A DNA stretch of 64,000 bases from Hyphomicrobiales bacterium (GTDB taxonomy: Bacteria; Pseudomonadota; Alphaproteobacteria; Rhizobiales; Rhizobiaceae): the NCBI GenBank assembly GCA_900489925.1, contig UEHQ01000021.1, forward strand, positions 62,001 through 126,000, given 5' to 3'. Positions 1-7,389 of the stretch are shown piece after piece. The position numbers were made by a program, and so were the translations under genes. The notes beneath the pieces were generated by a model. That model was not told where the DNA came from. It made no database searches and saw only the letters and a program-made list of their open reading frames with translations. Every line of letters starts with the position of its first letter. Within the stretch, counting starts at the first letter, position 1.

Positions 1-714
1 AGCTGCGGTAAAGGCCTTGACGCCCGGCACGAAGCCGTCGTTGAAGTTCACCACCCCATAATACATCAGATACATCGTGCCGGCGACAGCAGCGAGCGCC
101 GCGCCCATGATGAAGGTAACCGAGATCGTCTGGTCCACGTTCACGCCGAGCAGTGCCGCCATCTTGCGATCCTGCTCCGTTGCACGCTGGGCGCGCCCGA
201 GAGCCGTACGGTTCACAAGATACCAGAACACCGTGAGCAGCACCGCCGTGATAACAATGATGACGATCTGCTTCAGCGAAATCGAGATGCCGGCGACGTT
301 GTAGACGCTGCTGACCAGTGGCGGGATCGGCTTGTTGCGCGGCCCCTGGGTGACCTGGATGAAGTTGGACAGCGTGATCGACATGCCGATCGCGGTAATC
401 AGCGGCGCCAGGCGAAAGGAGCCGCGCAGCGGACGATAAGCCACACGCTCGATCGTCCAGTTCCACAAGCTCGTCATCAGCATCGCGACGAGAAGCATGG
501 CCAGGAGCAACACGGCGACCGGCAGGCCTGCAAACATCGATGTAAGGACGAGAAAGACGATAAGTCCGGCAAATCCGCCGAGCATGAAGATGTCGCCATG
601 GGCGAAATTGATCATGCCGATAATGCCGTAAACCATCGTATAGCCGATAGCCACAAGGCCATAGATGGATCCAAGAGTCAGCCCGTTAACGAGCTGCTGG
701 ACAAAATATTCCAT
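1..714 (-). CDS. livH: Branched-chain amino acid ABC transporter permease, LivH type (partial)
   Basis: Inner-membrane permease of a high-affinity branched-chain amino acid (HAAT family) ABC transporter. The protein starts MEYFVQQLVNGLTLGSIYGL and has the family pattern GYTMVYGIIGMINFAHGD at about residues 26-43, followed by strongly hydrophobic segments. The ATG lies at 714 with an AGGGGA ribosome site 7 bases upstream. The 3' end lies beyond the left edge; 238 codons are visible, against about 300 in a full LivH. The partner genes (livM, livG, livF, binding protein) would lie to the left. Family call is firm; the substrate is inferred from the family. Confidence 0.9.
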   Translation of the reverse strand, partial: MEYFVQQLVNGLTLGSIYGLVAIGYTMVYGIIGMINFAHGDIFMLGGFAGLIVFLVLTSMFAGLPVAVLLLAMLLVAMLMTSLWNWTIERVAYRPLRGSFRLAPLITAIGMSITLSNFIQVTQGPRNKPIPPLVSSVYNVAGISISLKQIVIIVITAVLLTVFWYLVNRTALGRAQRATEQDRKMAALLGVNVDQTISVTFIMGAALAAVAGTMYLMYYGVVNFNDGFVPGVKAFTAA

Positions 715-1220
715 ATGTCATTTCCCCTGGATGCAGACCAGATCAACCTGCATCTCTTGTTATTAGAGCCCTTATTAAGCCCTTGATTAAAGATTTCATA
801 CTGCTTTCAAGCCAAAAGGGAAGTGCAAAATCACAATGCTCCAAAGTTCTTTGCCGTTTTGGTGAAAATGACTTTTTTGCGTCCAAAAAGTCGATTTTTT
901 CAACGCCACCTGATTAAAAACGCCTCTTTTGACCACATTGCGCTGTATGACACTGAGACGGAGCCCCTCAAAAGTACCGGTAAAGGGCGAGCGACAGCAT
1001 CTGCCGACACCAGTTTCGGAGCATCTTCGAGGTCACGGGTGGCACCTGCAATCCTCCTTTGGATCGCTTATATATCGACATACCAGGGCGACGAAGAATC
1101 GGCCTCACGCCGCTGCCTGTTGGCGTAACAAATGATAGACAGGCGTAAGTATTGAATTCGCCGTGCCCGGTGTCTATTCCGACATTGGTTGCATAAGACA
1201 GGTCATTCGGAAGGCGAGCC
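715..1220. other. Intergenic region between divergent livH and cysQ-like gene
   Basis: About 500 bases without a convincing gene. The part near livH is AT-rich and presumably holds its promoter. Short open frames here show no recognisable protein pattern, and the minus-strand one is the shadow of the cysQ-like gene. No hairpin terminator or repeat was noticed. Confidence 0.5.
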
Positions 1221-2012
1221 ATGCTCGAGACATTCGAACGCGCCGCCCTCGAAGCGGGTAAGGTGATCATGGCGATCTTTCTCGACGGCTGTCCGGCCGC
1301 GAAAAAGGCGGACAACAGTCCAGTCACCATTGCTGATGAGAAGGCCGAGCGTATCATCATCTCACACCTGCAGCGTGATTTCCCGGAGACCCCCATCATC
1401 GCCGAAGAATCGGTCGCCGGCGGCATCGTTCCCGCCATCGGCACGTCGTTCTTTCTCGTCGATCCGCTGGACGGCACGCGCGAGTTCGTCGACAAACGGC
1501 GCGAATTTACCGTCAACATCGCCTATATCGTCGATGGCAAGCCGGTTGCCGGGATCGTCTTTGCCCCTGCCCTCGGCATAGCCTTCTGTGGCGAAGGCGC
1601 CAGGGCCGAGAAGCTATACATCGACGATGGCTTTCAGGTCGCGCGCAGGCACGACATCGGCGTGCGGGCCCAGCCAGCCAGGCGCACGGCGCTCGCGAGC
1701 AGGTCCCACGACAGCCCGCAGACCGCCCATTTCCTTGCCGAGCAATCGATCTCGGACTGCACCAACATCGGCTCGTCCTTGAAGTTCTGCCTCCTGGCGG
1801 AAGGCGAAGCTGATGTGTACCCGCGCTTCACGCGCACGATGGAGTGGGACACCGCGGCGGGAGACGCCGTTTTGCGCGCAGCGGGCGGCACCACCGTCAC
1901 ACTCGATGGCCTGCCGCTGACCTATGGCAAGATCGGCCAGAGCCACGACACCGATTTCGCAAACCCGAACTTCATCTCCTGGGGCGGAAAGAGTGTCGTG
2001 GAGCGGGCATGA
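1221..2012 (+). CDS. cysQ: Inositol monophosphatase-family 3'(2'),5'-bisphosphate nucleotidase (CysQ-like)
   Basis: Mg2+/Li+-sensitive phosphatase of the inositol monophosphatase superfamily. CysQ members remove the 3'-phosphate of PAP formed in sulfate assimilation. Visible motifs are the metal-binding EES near residue 61, DPLDGTREFV at about 81-90 (the CysQ version of the superfamily DPIDGT motif), and WDTAAGDAVLRAAGG near 211-225, the second metal-binding WD motif. The 263 residues fit the family. The ATG at 1221 follows GGCGAG. The gene stands alone between a divergent transporter and a DUF2793 gene. A related sugar-phosphate specificity (for example histidinol or inositol phosphate) cannot be excluded. 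Confidence 0.85.
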   Translation: MLETFERAALEAGKVIMAIFLDGCPAAKKADNSPVTIADEKAERIIISHLQRDFPETPIIAEESVAGGIVPAIGTSFFLVDPLDGTREFVDKRREFTVNIAYIVDGKPVAGIVFAPALGIAFCGEGARAEKLYIDDGFQVARRHDIGVRAQPARRTALASRSHDSPQTAHFLAEQSISDCTNIGSSLKFCLLAEGEADVYPRFTRTMEWDTAAGDAVLRAAGGTTVTLDGLPLTYGKIGQSHDTDFANPNFISWGGKSVVERA

Positions 2013-2140
2013 GAACCGCAAAAGATCGAGAGAAATCAAGCACACGCTGACGTTTTCATACTCCCCTGCGGCGAGGCTCCTAGCATTGCGGCGATGAACC
2101 ACGCCGGCAACATGCGCGGCGAAACCGGGAGCCGCCTATC

Positions 2141-3178
2141 GTGTCCGAGCAGACCGCCAATCTCGCCTTGCCTTTCATCCTGCCCTCGCAGGCGCAGAAG
2201 CACGTAACCCACAACGAGGCGCTCCAACGCCTCGACGCGCTTGTCCAGCTGACGATCACGGGCGAATCAGCAGCACCACCCGAAGACGCAGTGGAGGGCG
2301 CATGCTACCTCGTTGCGGCGGGCGCAAGCGGCATCTGGACCGGAAAGAGTGGAATGCTTGCCGTGTGGCAGGATGGCGCTTGGCTGTATCTGAGCCCGAA
2401 GGCCGGGTGGTGCGGATTCTTCACCGCATCGGGACAGCTGTGCTCTTACGACGGCGCGGCTTGGAATACCGTATCCTTTGCCGGCGATGGCTCAGTGCCA
2501 ATGATTGGCATCAATGCGACGCCGGACGCGGTCAATCGATTGTCTGTCGCCTCCGAGGCAAGCCTCTTCAGCCACGTCGGGAGCGGTCATCAGCTGAAGG
2601 TCAACAAGGCGAGCGCCTCCGACACCGGTTCCCTGCTCTTCCAGACAGCATGGTCCGGTCGTGCCGAAATGGGGCTCGCCGGCAACGACGAATTCTCGAT
2701 CAAGGTCAGCAACAACGGCACCGACTGGCAGACGGCGCTGCATGTCTCGCAAGACGGTGTCGTAAGAACGCCGACGCGGCCGATCGTGCGGGCTTCGAGA
2801 TCGCCAGGCACCGCGACACCCGCAACGGGTAGCAGGAGCGGCTTTGATGACATGCCGGTCCTTCAAGGTGGATTTGCGCTGGGAGCGGCGGTTTCCTCGG
2901 GTGCCGGCAGTCGATTGCTCGTACCAGCCGGCGGCCTCTATCTGCTGTCGCTTGGTCTCAGGACTCTTTCGTCCTCAGGACACGTGGCCTCGATCGAGAA
3001 AAACGGGACGACGGTCTTGGGCTCTGCCGAAGGAACCGTCTCGGCCAACCCGGCGCAACAATCGATCGCCACGGTAGCCTGGCTTGATGAGGGTGACTGG
3101 CTGGCGATTCTTCACACCGGCTCGGCGCTCTACGAGTTCGGCCCGGCAAAGACCGAACTCTTCGTGATCATGCTATAG
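2141..3178 (+). CDS. DUF2793 family protein with C1q/TNF-like C-terminal domain
   Basis: Begins with GTG at 2141, preceded by GGGAG 9 bases upstream. The first 110 residues match the DUF2793 pattern (LALPFILPSQAQKHVTHNEA, then VEGACYLV and WLYLSPKAGWCGFF), a module found in phage-tail-like and surface proteins of alphaproteobacteria. The last 110 residues have the strand pattern of a C1q-like jelly roll: GGLYLLSLGLRT, then an Asn-Gly-Thr turn, then WLDEGDWLAI and a closing ELFVIML. There is no signal peptide. The gene converges on a LuxR-type regulator 2 bases beyond its stop. Function unknown; a tail-fibre or binding role is a guess from the fold. Confidence 0.8.
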   Translation: MSEQTANLALPFILPSQAQKHVTHNEALQRLDALVQLTITGESAAPPEDAVEGACYLVAAGASGIWTGKSGMLAVWQDGAWLYLSPKAGWCGFFTASGQLCSYDGAAWNTVSFAGDGSVPMIGINATPDAVNRLSVASEASLFSHVGSGHQLKVNKASASDTGSLLFQTAWSGRAEMGLAGNDEFSIKVSNNGTDWQTALHVSQDGVVRTPTRPIVRASRSPGTATPATGSRSGFDDMPVLQGGFALGAAVSSGAGSRLLVPAGGLYLLSLGLRTLSSSGHVASIEKNGTTVLGSAEGTVSANPAQQSIATVAWLDEGDWLAILHTGSALYEFGPAKTELFVIML

Positions 3179-3180
3179 AG

Positions 3181-3921
3181 CTACAGCAAACGATAGCGAA
3201 AGGCGCGAGCGACGGCCTGCATTCGATTGACCGAATCCAATTTGCGCATCGCGCTTTTCAGATAGCCGACGACCGTGTGGGACGAGAGATCCAGGATGAT
3301 CGCGATCTCTTCGCTGCTCTTGCCCGCCGCCGACCAACGCAGACATTCGATCTCGCGATTGCTGAGGCTCTCGGACGGGCGCTCCACAGGATAATCCTGG
3401 GAAAACATTTCCAGAAATTCCATCGCGAGAAAAACTTGCGCCATCGCTTCGTCGCGGCTGGCTTTGGCCCGATCCCCGGAGAAGGCAAAAATATACTGTC
3501 TGAGATCGGCGTCATGCAGTGTGAACGCGAACGTGTTCTTCAATCCATGCGTTCTGAAGAGTTTCACGAGTCCAGGGTTTTCCTGGTTCGCCGCCGTGCT
3601 CTCGAACGGCGCCTTGTCGCAGAAAACCGGCATGACCGATCGCTTCAGCCGGTTCACAAGCTTGCAACAATAGAAAAGATCTGCATCTTCGTAAAAGTCG
3701 ATGATCTCTTGCGGCCAATTCGTAGCAAGACAGTTGACGGCAAAACCGGCGCGGTCGCCGCGCGGAAACGCAGCCAGCAGATAGTAGCTGTGGCCTGTAC
3801 GTCGCGCCATTTCACCAAGGCGCTCACCAATCATTGATGCTGGAGTTTTCGGCACCCTGTCCGAATGCGGAAAAACAGTATCCTCCACGCCGTCACGGAC
3901 GGCGCGCACAGGTTTCCTCAT
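3181..3921 (-). CDS. LuxR-family transcriptional regulator with N-terminal autoinducer-binding-like domain
   Basis: 246 residues from ATG 3921, which has AAGGGACG 7-8 bases upstream; a longer frame to 4017 lacks such a site. The N-terminal two thirds resemble the autoinducer-binding fold (YYLLAAFP, then NWPQEIIDFYEDADLF). The C-terminal 60 residues form a LuxR-type helix-turn-helix: LSNREIECLRWSAAGKSSEE, then a recognition helix ending TVVGYLKSAMRKL. No luxI-like synthase is visible in the window, so it is an orphan regulator here. Whether it binds an acyl-homoserine lactone is not shown by the sequence. Confidence 0.8.
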   Translation of the reverse strand: MRKPVRAVRDGVEDTVFPHSDRVPKTPASMIGERLGEMARRTGHSYYLLAAFPRGDRAGFAVNCLATNWPQEIIDFYEDADLFYCCKLVNRLKRSVMPVFCDKAPFESTAANQENPGLVKLFRTHGLKNTFAFTLHDADLRQYIFAFSGDRAKASRDEAMAQVFLAMEFLEMFSQDYPVERPSESLSNREIECLRWSAAGKSSEEIAIILDLSSHTVVGYLKSAMRKLDSVNRMQAVARAFRYRLL

Positions 3922-4319
3922 TGATTTTCGTCCCTTGGCGGCCGGCTCCGACTCGAGCTTCTCTCCAAAACAAGGGGATTTCGAGTACCGGAAAAGCAGA
4001 CACGCCCGGATCGCCAAGAGGCGAAGCGGTAGCCGCGGTCATTCCGGACAAGATGAGAAGAACGGAGACGAGGGTCTAGCAGCGCATTTATGTTGCAGTG
4101 CTTATAAATTGATGGAGATCAATTAAACAATAACCATTGCGCATGGCTCCTATGCGCTGAGTACAAGTTTACCTAACGGGAGGCGTGTCGGGTCCCCAAA
4201 TCGCCTCGGCAAAGGTTGGCGCTTAAAGTTGTTATCAAAGTCTTACTTTGTGCTTAGGCAATTTTTAAATGTGACAAGCTAGAGTGGCTCTCGTGGTCTT
4301 GAGTTGTGTAGAGAGTCCA
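3922..4319. other. Divergent intergenic region between luxR-type gene and sciP
   Basis: About 400 bases, AT-rich towards sciP. It should contain the promoters of both flanking genes. A GAGTC sequence (GANTC, the CcrM methylation site) lies at 4313-4317, three bases before the sciP start codon. I saw no perfect TTAA-N7-TTAA CtrA box and no gene. Confidence 0.45.
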
Positions 4320-4595
4320 ATGACCGAAATGATACGTCCCCGAGTGAAATATGTCATCGGCCCCGATGGCAGCCCGCTGACGATTGCGGATCTTCCGCCG
4401 CCGAATACCCGGCGCTGGGTAATCCGTCGCAAGGCAGAGGTTGTCGCCGCGGTGCGCGGTGGCCTTCTGAGCTTGGAAGAAGCCTGCGAACGTTACACGC
4501 TGACTGTGGAAGAGTTCCTCTCCTGGCAGTCATCCATTAATAGCCACGGTCTGGCCGGTTTGCGCACGACGCGCATCCAGCAGTACCGCCATTGA
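4320..4595 (+). CDS. sciP: CtrA inhibitor SciP (DUF1153)
   Basis: Small DNA-binding cell-cycle regulator. In Caulobacter, SciP binds CtrA and target promoters in G1 and blocks CtrA-driven transcription. The 91-residue product carries the conserved core MIRPRVKYVIGPDGSPLTIA, then PNTRRWVIRRKAEVVAAVRGG and a helix-turn-helix segment LLSLEEACERYTLTVEEFLSW, typical of DUF1153. The start at 4320 was chosen because it gives the family length and MTEMIRPRVKY start; upstream in-frame codons are unlikely to be translated. It lies 1.5 kb from ctrA, so activator and inhibitor are linked. Confidence 0.93.
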   Translation: MTEMIRPRVKYVIGPDGSPLTIADLPPPNTRRWVIRRKAEVVAAVRGGLLSLEEACERYTLTVEEFLSWQSSINSHGLAGLRTTRIQQYRH

Positions 4596-4913
4596 TCAAT
4601 TTTTGAAGCCTATCGCAATTTTTTCGGGCCGAACGCACATCCCTGGTAGGGATCTGACGCCGGCCCGAAGTCATTGATATACTGCAGGCACTATCGTCGC
4701 CAAATCATTGAATCGATGCTTCAGCTCGGCCGAGGTCCACAAAGACCACTCGGCCCAAGGTCGGGCAAGCATCGTTCAGGGGAAGGATGACCGCCGTCGT
4801 CGTCTCCACGTCCCCTGCCCCTTTCAGCGAACAGTGCGTCTCCTTCAGGCAGCTTTGCGGAACCGCGGCGGCATGCCACTTTGCCGATCGACACAGTCGA
4901 GAGGAATACGGCA
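4596..4913. other. Intergenic region between sciP and small acetyltransferase gene
   Basis: About 320 bases. It contains a nested hairpin at 4623-4669 (listed separately) just after sciP. I see no gene: the short frames on both strands have no recognisable pattern. The remainder presumably carries the promoter of the next gene. Confidence 0.45.
4623..4669 (+). terminator. Nested inverted repeat downstream of sciP
   Basis: Outer arms TTCGGGCCG (4623-4631) and CGGCCCGAA (4661-4669) pair perfectly. Inside them ATCCCT (4639-4644) and AGGGAT (4648-4653) form a second hairpin with a GGT loop. No T-run follows on the plus strand, so a simple intrinsic terminator is uncertain; a T-run (TTTTT) precedes the left arm. 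Confidence 0.45.
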
Positions 4914-5192
4914 ATGAAAATCACCAACGAAGAAAATGCATCGGGCGGCCGCTACGTCGCCGAACTCGACGGTCATCAGGCTGAGATGACCTATTCCCGG
5001 ACATCTCCGAAACTCGTGATTATCGATCACACCGGCGTTCCTGATGCGCTGCGTGGCAAGGGTGTTGGCCAGGCACTGGCGTTGCACGCCGTCGAAGAAG
5101 CCAGAAAAGGCGGCTGGAAGATTTTCCCGCTGTGCCCCTTCTTCAAGGCCCAGTCGCAGCGCCACGAAGAATGGCGCGACGTCGTCAACTGA
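4914..5192 (+). CDS. Small GNAT-type N-acetyltransferase (YjdJ/COG2388-like)
   Basis: 92 residues from ATG 4914, which has GAGGA 8 bases upstream. The sequence shows the small GNAT pattern: RYVAELDGHQAEMTYSR, the acetyl-CoA loop VPDALRGKGVGQALALHAVE (R-x-x-G-x-G/A type) and a final FPLCPFFKAQSQRHEEW, typical of the minimal COG2388 acetyltransferases. Substrate unknown. The gene converges on the FliJ-like gene, with a strong bidirectional hairpin between them. Confidence 0.85.
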   Translation: MKITNEENASGGRYVAELDGHQAEMTYSRTSPKLVIIDHTGVPDALRGKGVGQALALHAVEEARKGGWKIFPLCPFFKAQSQRHEEWRDVVN

Positions 5193-5208
5193 CGAATCAA
5201 AAAACGCC

Positions 5209-5253
5209 AAAAGCCATGTATGACGGGCAGCACGCCCACCATGCATGGCTTTT
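5209..5253. terminator. Bidirectional intrinsic terminator
   Basis: AAAAGCCATG (5209-5218) pairs with CATGGCTTTT (5244-5253), and an inner GGGC/GCCC stem (5225-5228 with 5234-5237) extends the structure. A-rich on the left and T-rich on the right, it can work on both strands between the convergent acetyltransferase and FliJ-like genes. Confidence 0.75.
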
Positions 5254-5296
5254 ATGAGATGACACCCTGGCGCCGTCAGGCGCCTGTCACCCTGGC

Positions 5297-5647
5297 TTAG
5301 GCCCGTGCCCGGATTGCACCGTCGCGCTCTTCAAGCGCGGCAGCACGTGCATATTCCGCCTGCATCTCTTCGAGCGATTGCTCCAGAGCCTCTTCCTGCA
5401 TCCTCAGTTCCTTGATCGAAACCTGAAGATTGTCCGCGCGCTGGCGTGCTGCCTTTGCGAAGGTCGGATAGGCGAAGTGATTCGGGTCGGAAATGCCGGA
5501 CTTCTTTTCCTCGACGACGATCTGGCTCTCCAGATCCTTCGTCATCCGGTCAAATTCGGACATCATCATCTGCAATTGCTGCAGTTGGCGACGTTTTTCA
5601 TTCACCTGAAACTCTTTCAGGCGAGTTAGGCTCTCACGCGACTTCAT
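5297..5647 (-). CDS. FliJ-like coiled-coil protein
   Basis: 116 residues, highly charged and predicted to be almost all coiled coil (ESLTRLKEFQVNEKRRQLQQ, later LQVSIKELRMQEEALEQSLE). This fits the size and character of FliJ, the soluble stalk of the flagellar export ATPase, but FliJ is poorly conserved and I found no diagnostic motif. The start at 5647 was preferred to 5653 because GGAG then lies 8 bases upstream instead of 2. It is divergent from ctrA, sharing its 440-base upstream region. If not FliJ, it is an uncharacterised coiled-coil protein. Confidence 0.65.
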   Translation of the reverse strand: MKSRESLTRLKEFQVNEKRRQLQQLQMMMSEFDRMTKDLESQIVVEEKKSGISDPNHFAYPTFAKAARQRADNLQVSIKELRMQEEALEQSLEEMQAEYARAAALEERDGAIRARA

Positions 5648-6087
5648 ACGCATTACTCCAGTGATGCGAGACCCCGGCTCCACTTGAAACCGCCCCTGCG
5701 AGCCGCTTTGACACGGCCTGCCCAAAAAATTTCCCTCGGTGTTAACAAAAACCTACCGCTGGTAACCTTTCGTTTACGGGCATCGTTAATGATAGTGCCG
5801 ATGATTTAAGGGTCGGTAAACACAACTACGCGATTTCCGGCCTGTTTCATTGGTGAGTCGAATGAATCGCTTACCGGCCCTTCTTAATGTAACAGTTGAG
5901 GAGTGAGCTTTGCGGATTCTCGTTGGAAAACAGCGTAATGGGTAAAATATTTAATAAATTCGTTACCTCTTGCCAGAGTGAATCAGAATTTGTTAACCAT
6001 TTCGTGGCAGCTTCCAAATCACGCAGTGACATGTTCGGTATCGCGTAGGGGCCAGACCACCTTTCGGCGGCGGTAAAGGGGATAAGA
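5648..6087. promoter_or_regulatory. ctrA upstream region with four GANTC (CcrM) sites
   Basis: Non-coding 440 bases between the divergent FliJ-like gene and ctrA. GANTC sites occur at 5855-5859 (GAGTC), 5864-5868 (GAATC), 5915-5919 (GATTC) and 5980-5984 (GAATC). A CtrA half-site-like TTAACCAT lies at 5993-6000, and another TTAAC occurs near 5741. In Caulobacter, ctrA transcription depends on GANTC methylation state and CtrA feedback; the same logic is inferred here. The region is AT-rich compared with its neighbours. Confidence 0.6.
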
Positions 6088-6789
6088 ATGCGGGTACTAC
6101 TCATCGAAGATGATAGCGCGACAGCGCAGAGCATCGAACTGATGCTCAAATCAGAAAGTTTCAACGTCTACACCACCGATCTAGGTGAAGAGGGCGTCGA
6201 TCTCGGCAAGTTGTATGATTATGATATCATCCTCCTTGATCTCAACCTTCCAGACATGTCCGGATATGAAGTGCTGCGCACTCTCCGTCTGTCCAAGGTC
6301 AAAACACCGATCCTGATTCTCTCCGGCATGGCCGGCATTGAAGACAAGGTTCGCGGTCTCGGCTTCGGTGCCGACGACTACATGACCAAGCCGTTCCACA
6401 AGGACGAACTGGTCGCGCGCATTCATGCGATCGTCCGTCGTTCCAAGGGTCATGCCCAGTCGGTCATCATGACCGGCGAACTGATCGTCAACCTCGACGC
6501 CAAGACCGTCGAAGTCGGCGGCCAGCGCGTGCACCTGACCGGCAAGGAATACCAGATGCTGGAGCTGCTTTCGCTCCGCAAAGGCACCACGCTCACCAAG
6601 GAAATGTTCCTGAACCACCTCTACGGCGGCATGGACGAACCTGAACTGAAGATCATCGACGTTTTCATCTGCAAGCTGCGCAAGAAGCTCGCAAATGCAG
6701 CCGGCGGCGCCAATTACATCGAAACTGTCTGGGGCCGTGGCTATGTGCTGCGCGAGCCGGATGGCGCCGAATACGCCGAAACCGCCTGA
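6088..6789 (+). CDS. ctrA: Cell-cycle master response regulator CtrA
   Basis: OmpR-type response regulator controlling cell division, DNA replication and motility genes in alphaproteobacteria. The receiver domain (about residues 1-120) has acidic residues ED-D at 7-9, phosphoacceptor Asp51 in DIILLDLNLPDMSGYEVL and Lys104 region TKPFHKDEL. The winged helix (about 125-225) ends with VFICKLRKKLANAAGG and VWGRGYVLREP, the classic CtrA recognition-helix segment. The 233 residues equal the family length. ChpT, its phosphodonor, is encoded 0.6 kb away and SciP, its inhibitor, 1.5 kb away. A clear intrinsic terminator follows. Confidence 0.97.
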   Translation: MRVLLIEDDSATAQSIELMLKSESFNVYTTDLGEEGVDLGKLYDYDIILLDLNLPDMSGYEVLRTLRLSKVKTPILILSGMAGIEDKVRGLGFGADDYMTKPFHKDELVARIHAIVRRSKGHAQSVIMTGELIVNLDAKTVEVGGQRVHLTGKEYQMLELLSLRKGTTLTKEMFLNHLYGGMDEPELKIIDVFICKLRKKLANAAGGANYIETVWGRGYVLREPDGAEYAETA

Positions 6790-6820
6790 CGCGTCCGCCC
6801 CTTTGCCATCGAGCAACAAG

Positions 6821-6848
6821 AATCCCGCCGTTTCGGCGGGATTTTTTT
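6821..6848 (+). terminator. Intrinsic terminator of ctrA
   Basis: AATCCCGCCG (6821-6830) pairs with CGGCGGGATT (6834-6843) around a TTT loop and is followed by a run of T. It lies 30 bases after the ctrA stop. Confidence 0.9.
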
Positions 6849-6915
6849 GTCGGTAAAGCAATAGAAAAGCCGCTTGAAACAAGCGGCTCGGTCCGGGATT
6901 GGATTTGTCGATTGG

Positions 6916-7278
6916 TTATGCGGCGACGGCGCGGTTGCCGAAGACTGCGGTCAGGATCTTCCGGTCGAATGGCTTCAGCAGGAAATCCGTGGCCCCTGCC
7001 CGCTTGCCCATCATCAGTTTCTTGAGGTCGGCCTCGATCACGCAGTAGTAGATCTTTACCTCTTTGCCGCCTTCCATGGCGCGGATCCCGGCAATCAGCT
7101 CCAGCGCGCCGTCCATGCCCGAATCGACGATCACGTAGTCCGGGAGCTCTGCCCCGCAGCGGGACAGCGCTTCGCTTACATTGGATGCTTCGCTGACAAG
7201 AAAATCGAGCTCTGAGAGAATGCGCCTCCCGACCTTGCGAACAACGTCAGATGCGTCAGTGATCATGAATCTCTGCAT
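6916..7278 (-). CDS. Single-domain response regulator (atypical receiver)
   Basis: 120-residue stand-alone receiver from ATG 7278, with AAGGAG 6 bases upstream. Phosphoacceptor candidate Asp52 lies in PDYVIVDSGMDG and the conserved Lys102 in FLLKPFD. Two positions are unusual: the N-terminal acidic pair is reduced to one Asp (ITDASD, Asp8 then Ala9), and the switch Thr/Ser after strand 4 appears to be Cys79 (IYYCV). It sits downstream of chpT in the same direction (gap 111 bases) and converges on ctrA, so a role in the ChpT/CtrA relay is plausible. It is not CpdR by any motif I can see. Confidence 0.85.
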   Translation of the reverse strand: MQRFMITDASDVVRKVGRRILSELDFLVSEASNVSEALSRCGAELPDYVIVDSGMDGALELIAGIRAMEGGKEVKIYYCVIEADLKKLMMGKRAGATDFLLKPFDRKILTAVFGNRAVAA

Positions 7279-7389
7279 AGCTGCTCCTTCGCCCAATTTT
7301 TGTGGTATCGGGCGTTATATCAGCCGACGATAGAAACATTAGGCTAAGGAATTGTTACTTCGGCGCTGCAAATGATGCGCCGAAGCGCA

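Noticed and set aside
823..1135. Short plus-strand frames in the livH-cysQ gap
   Set aside because: No ribosome site and no recognisable pattern; the region is better explained as promoter DNA.
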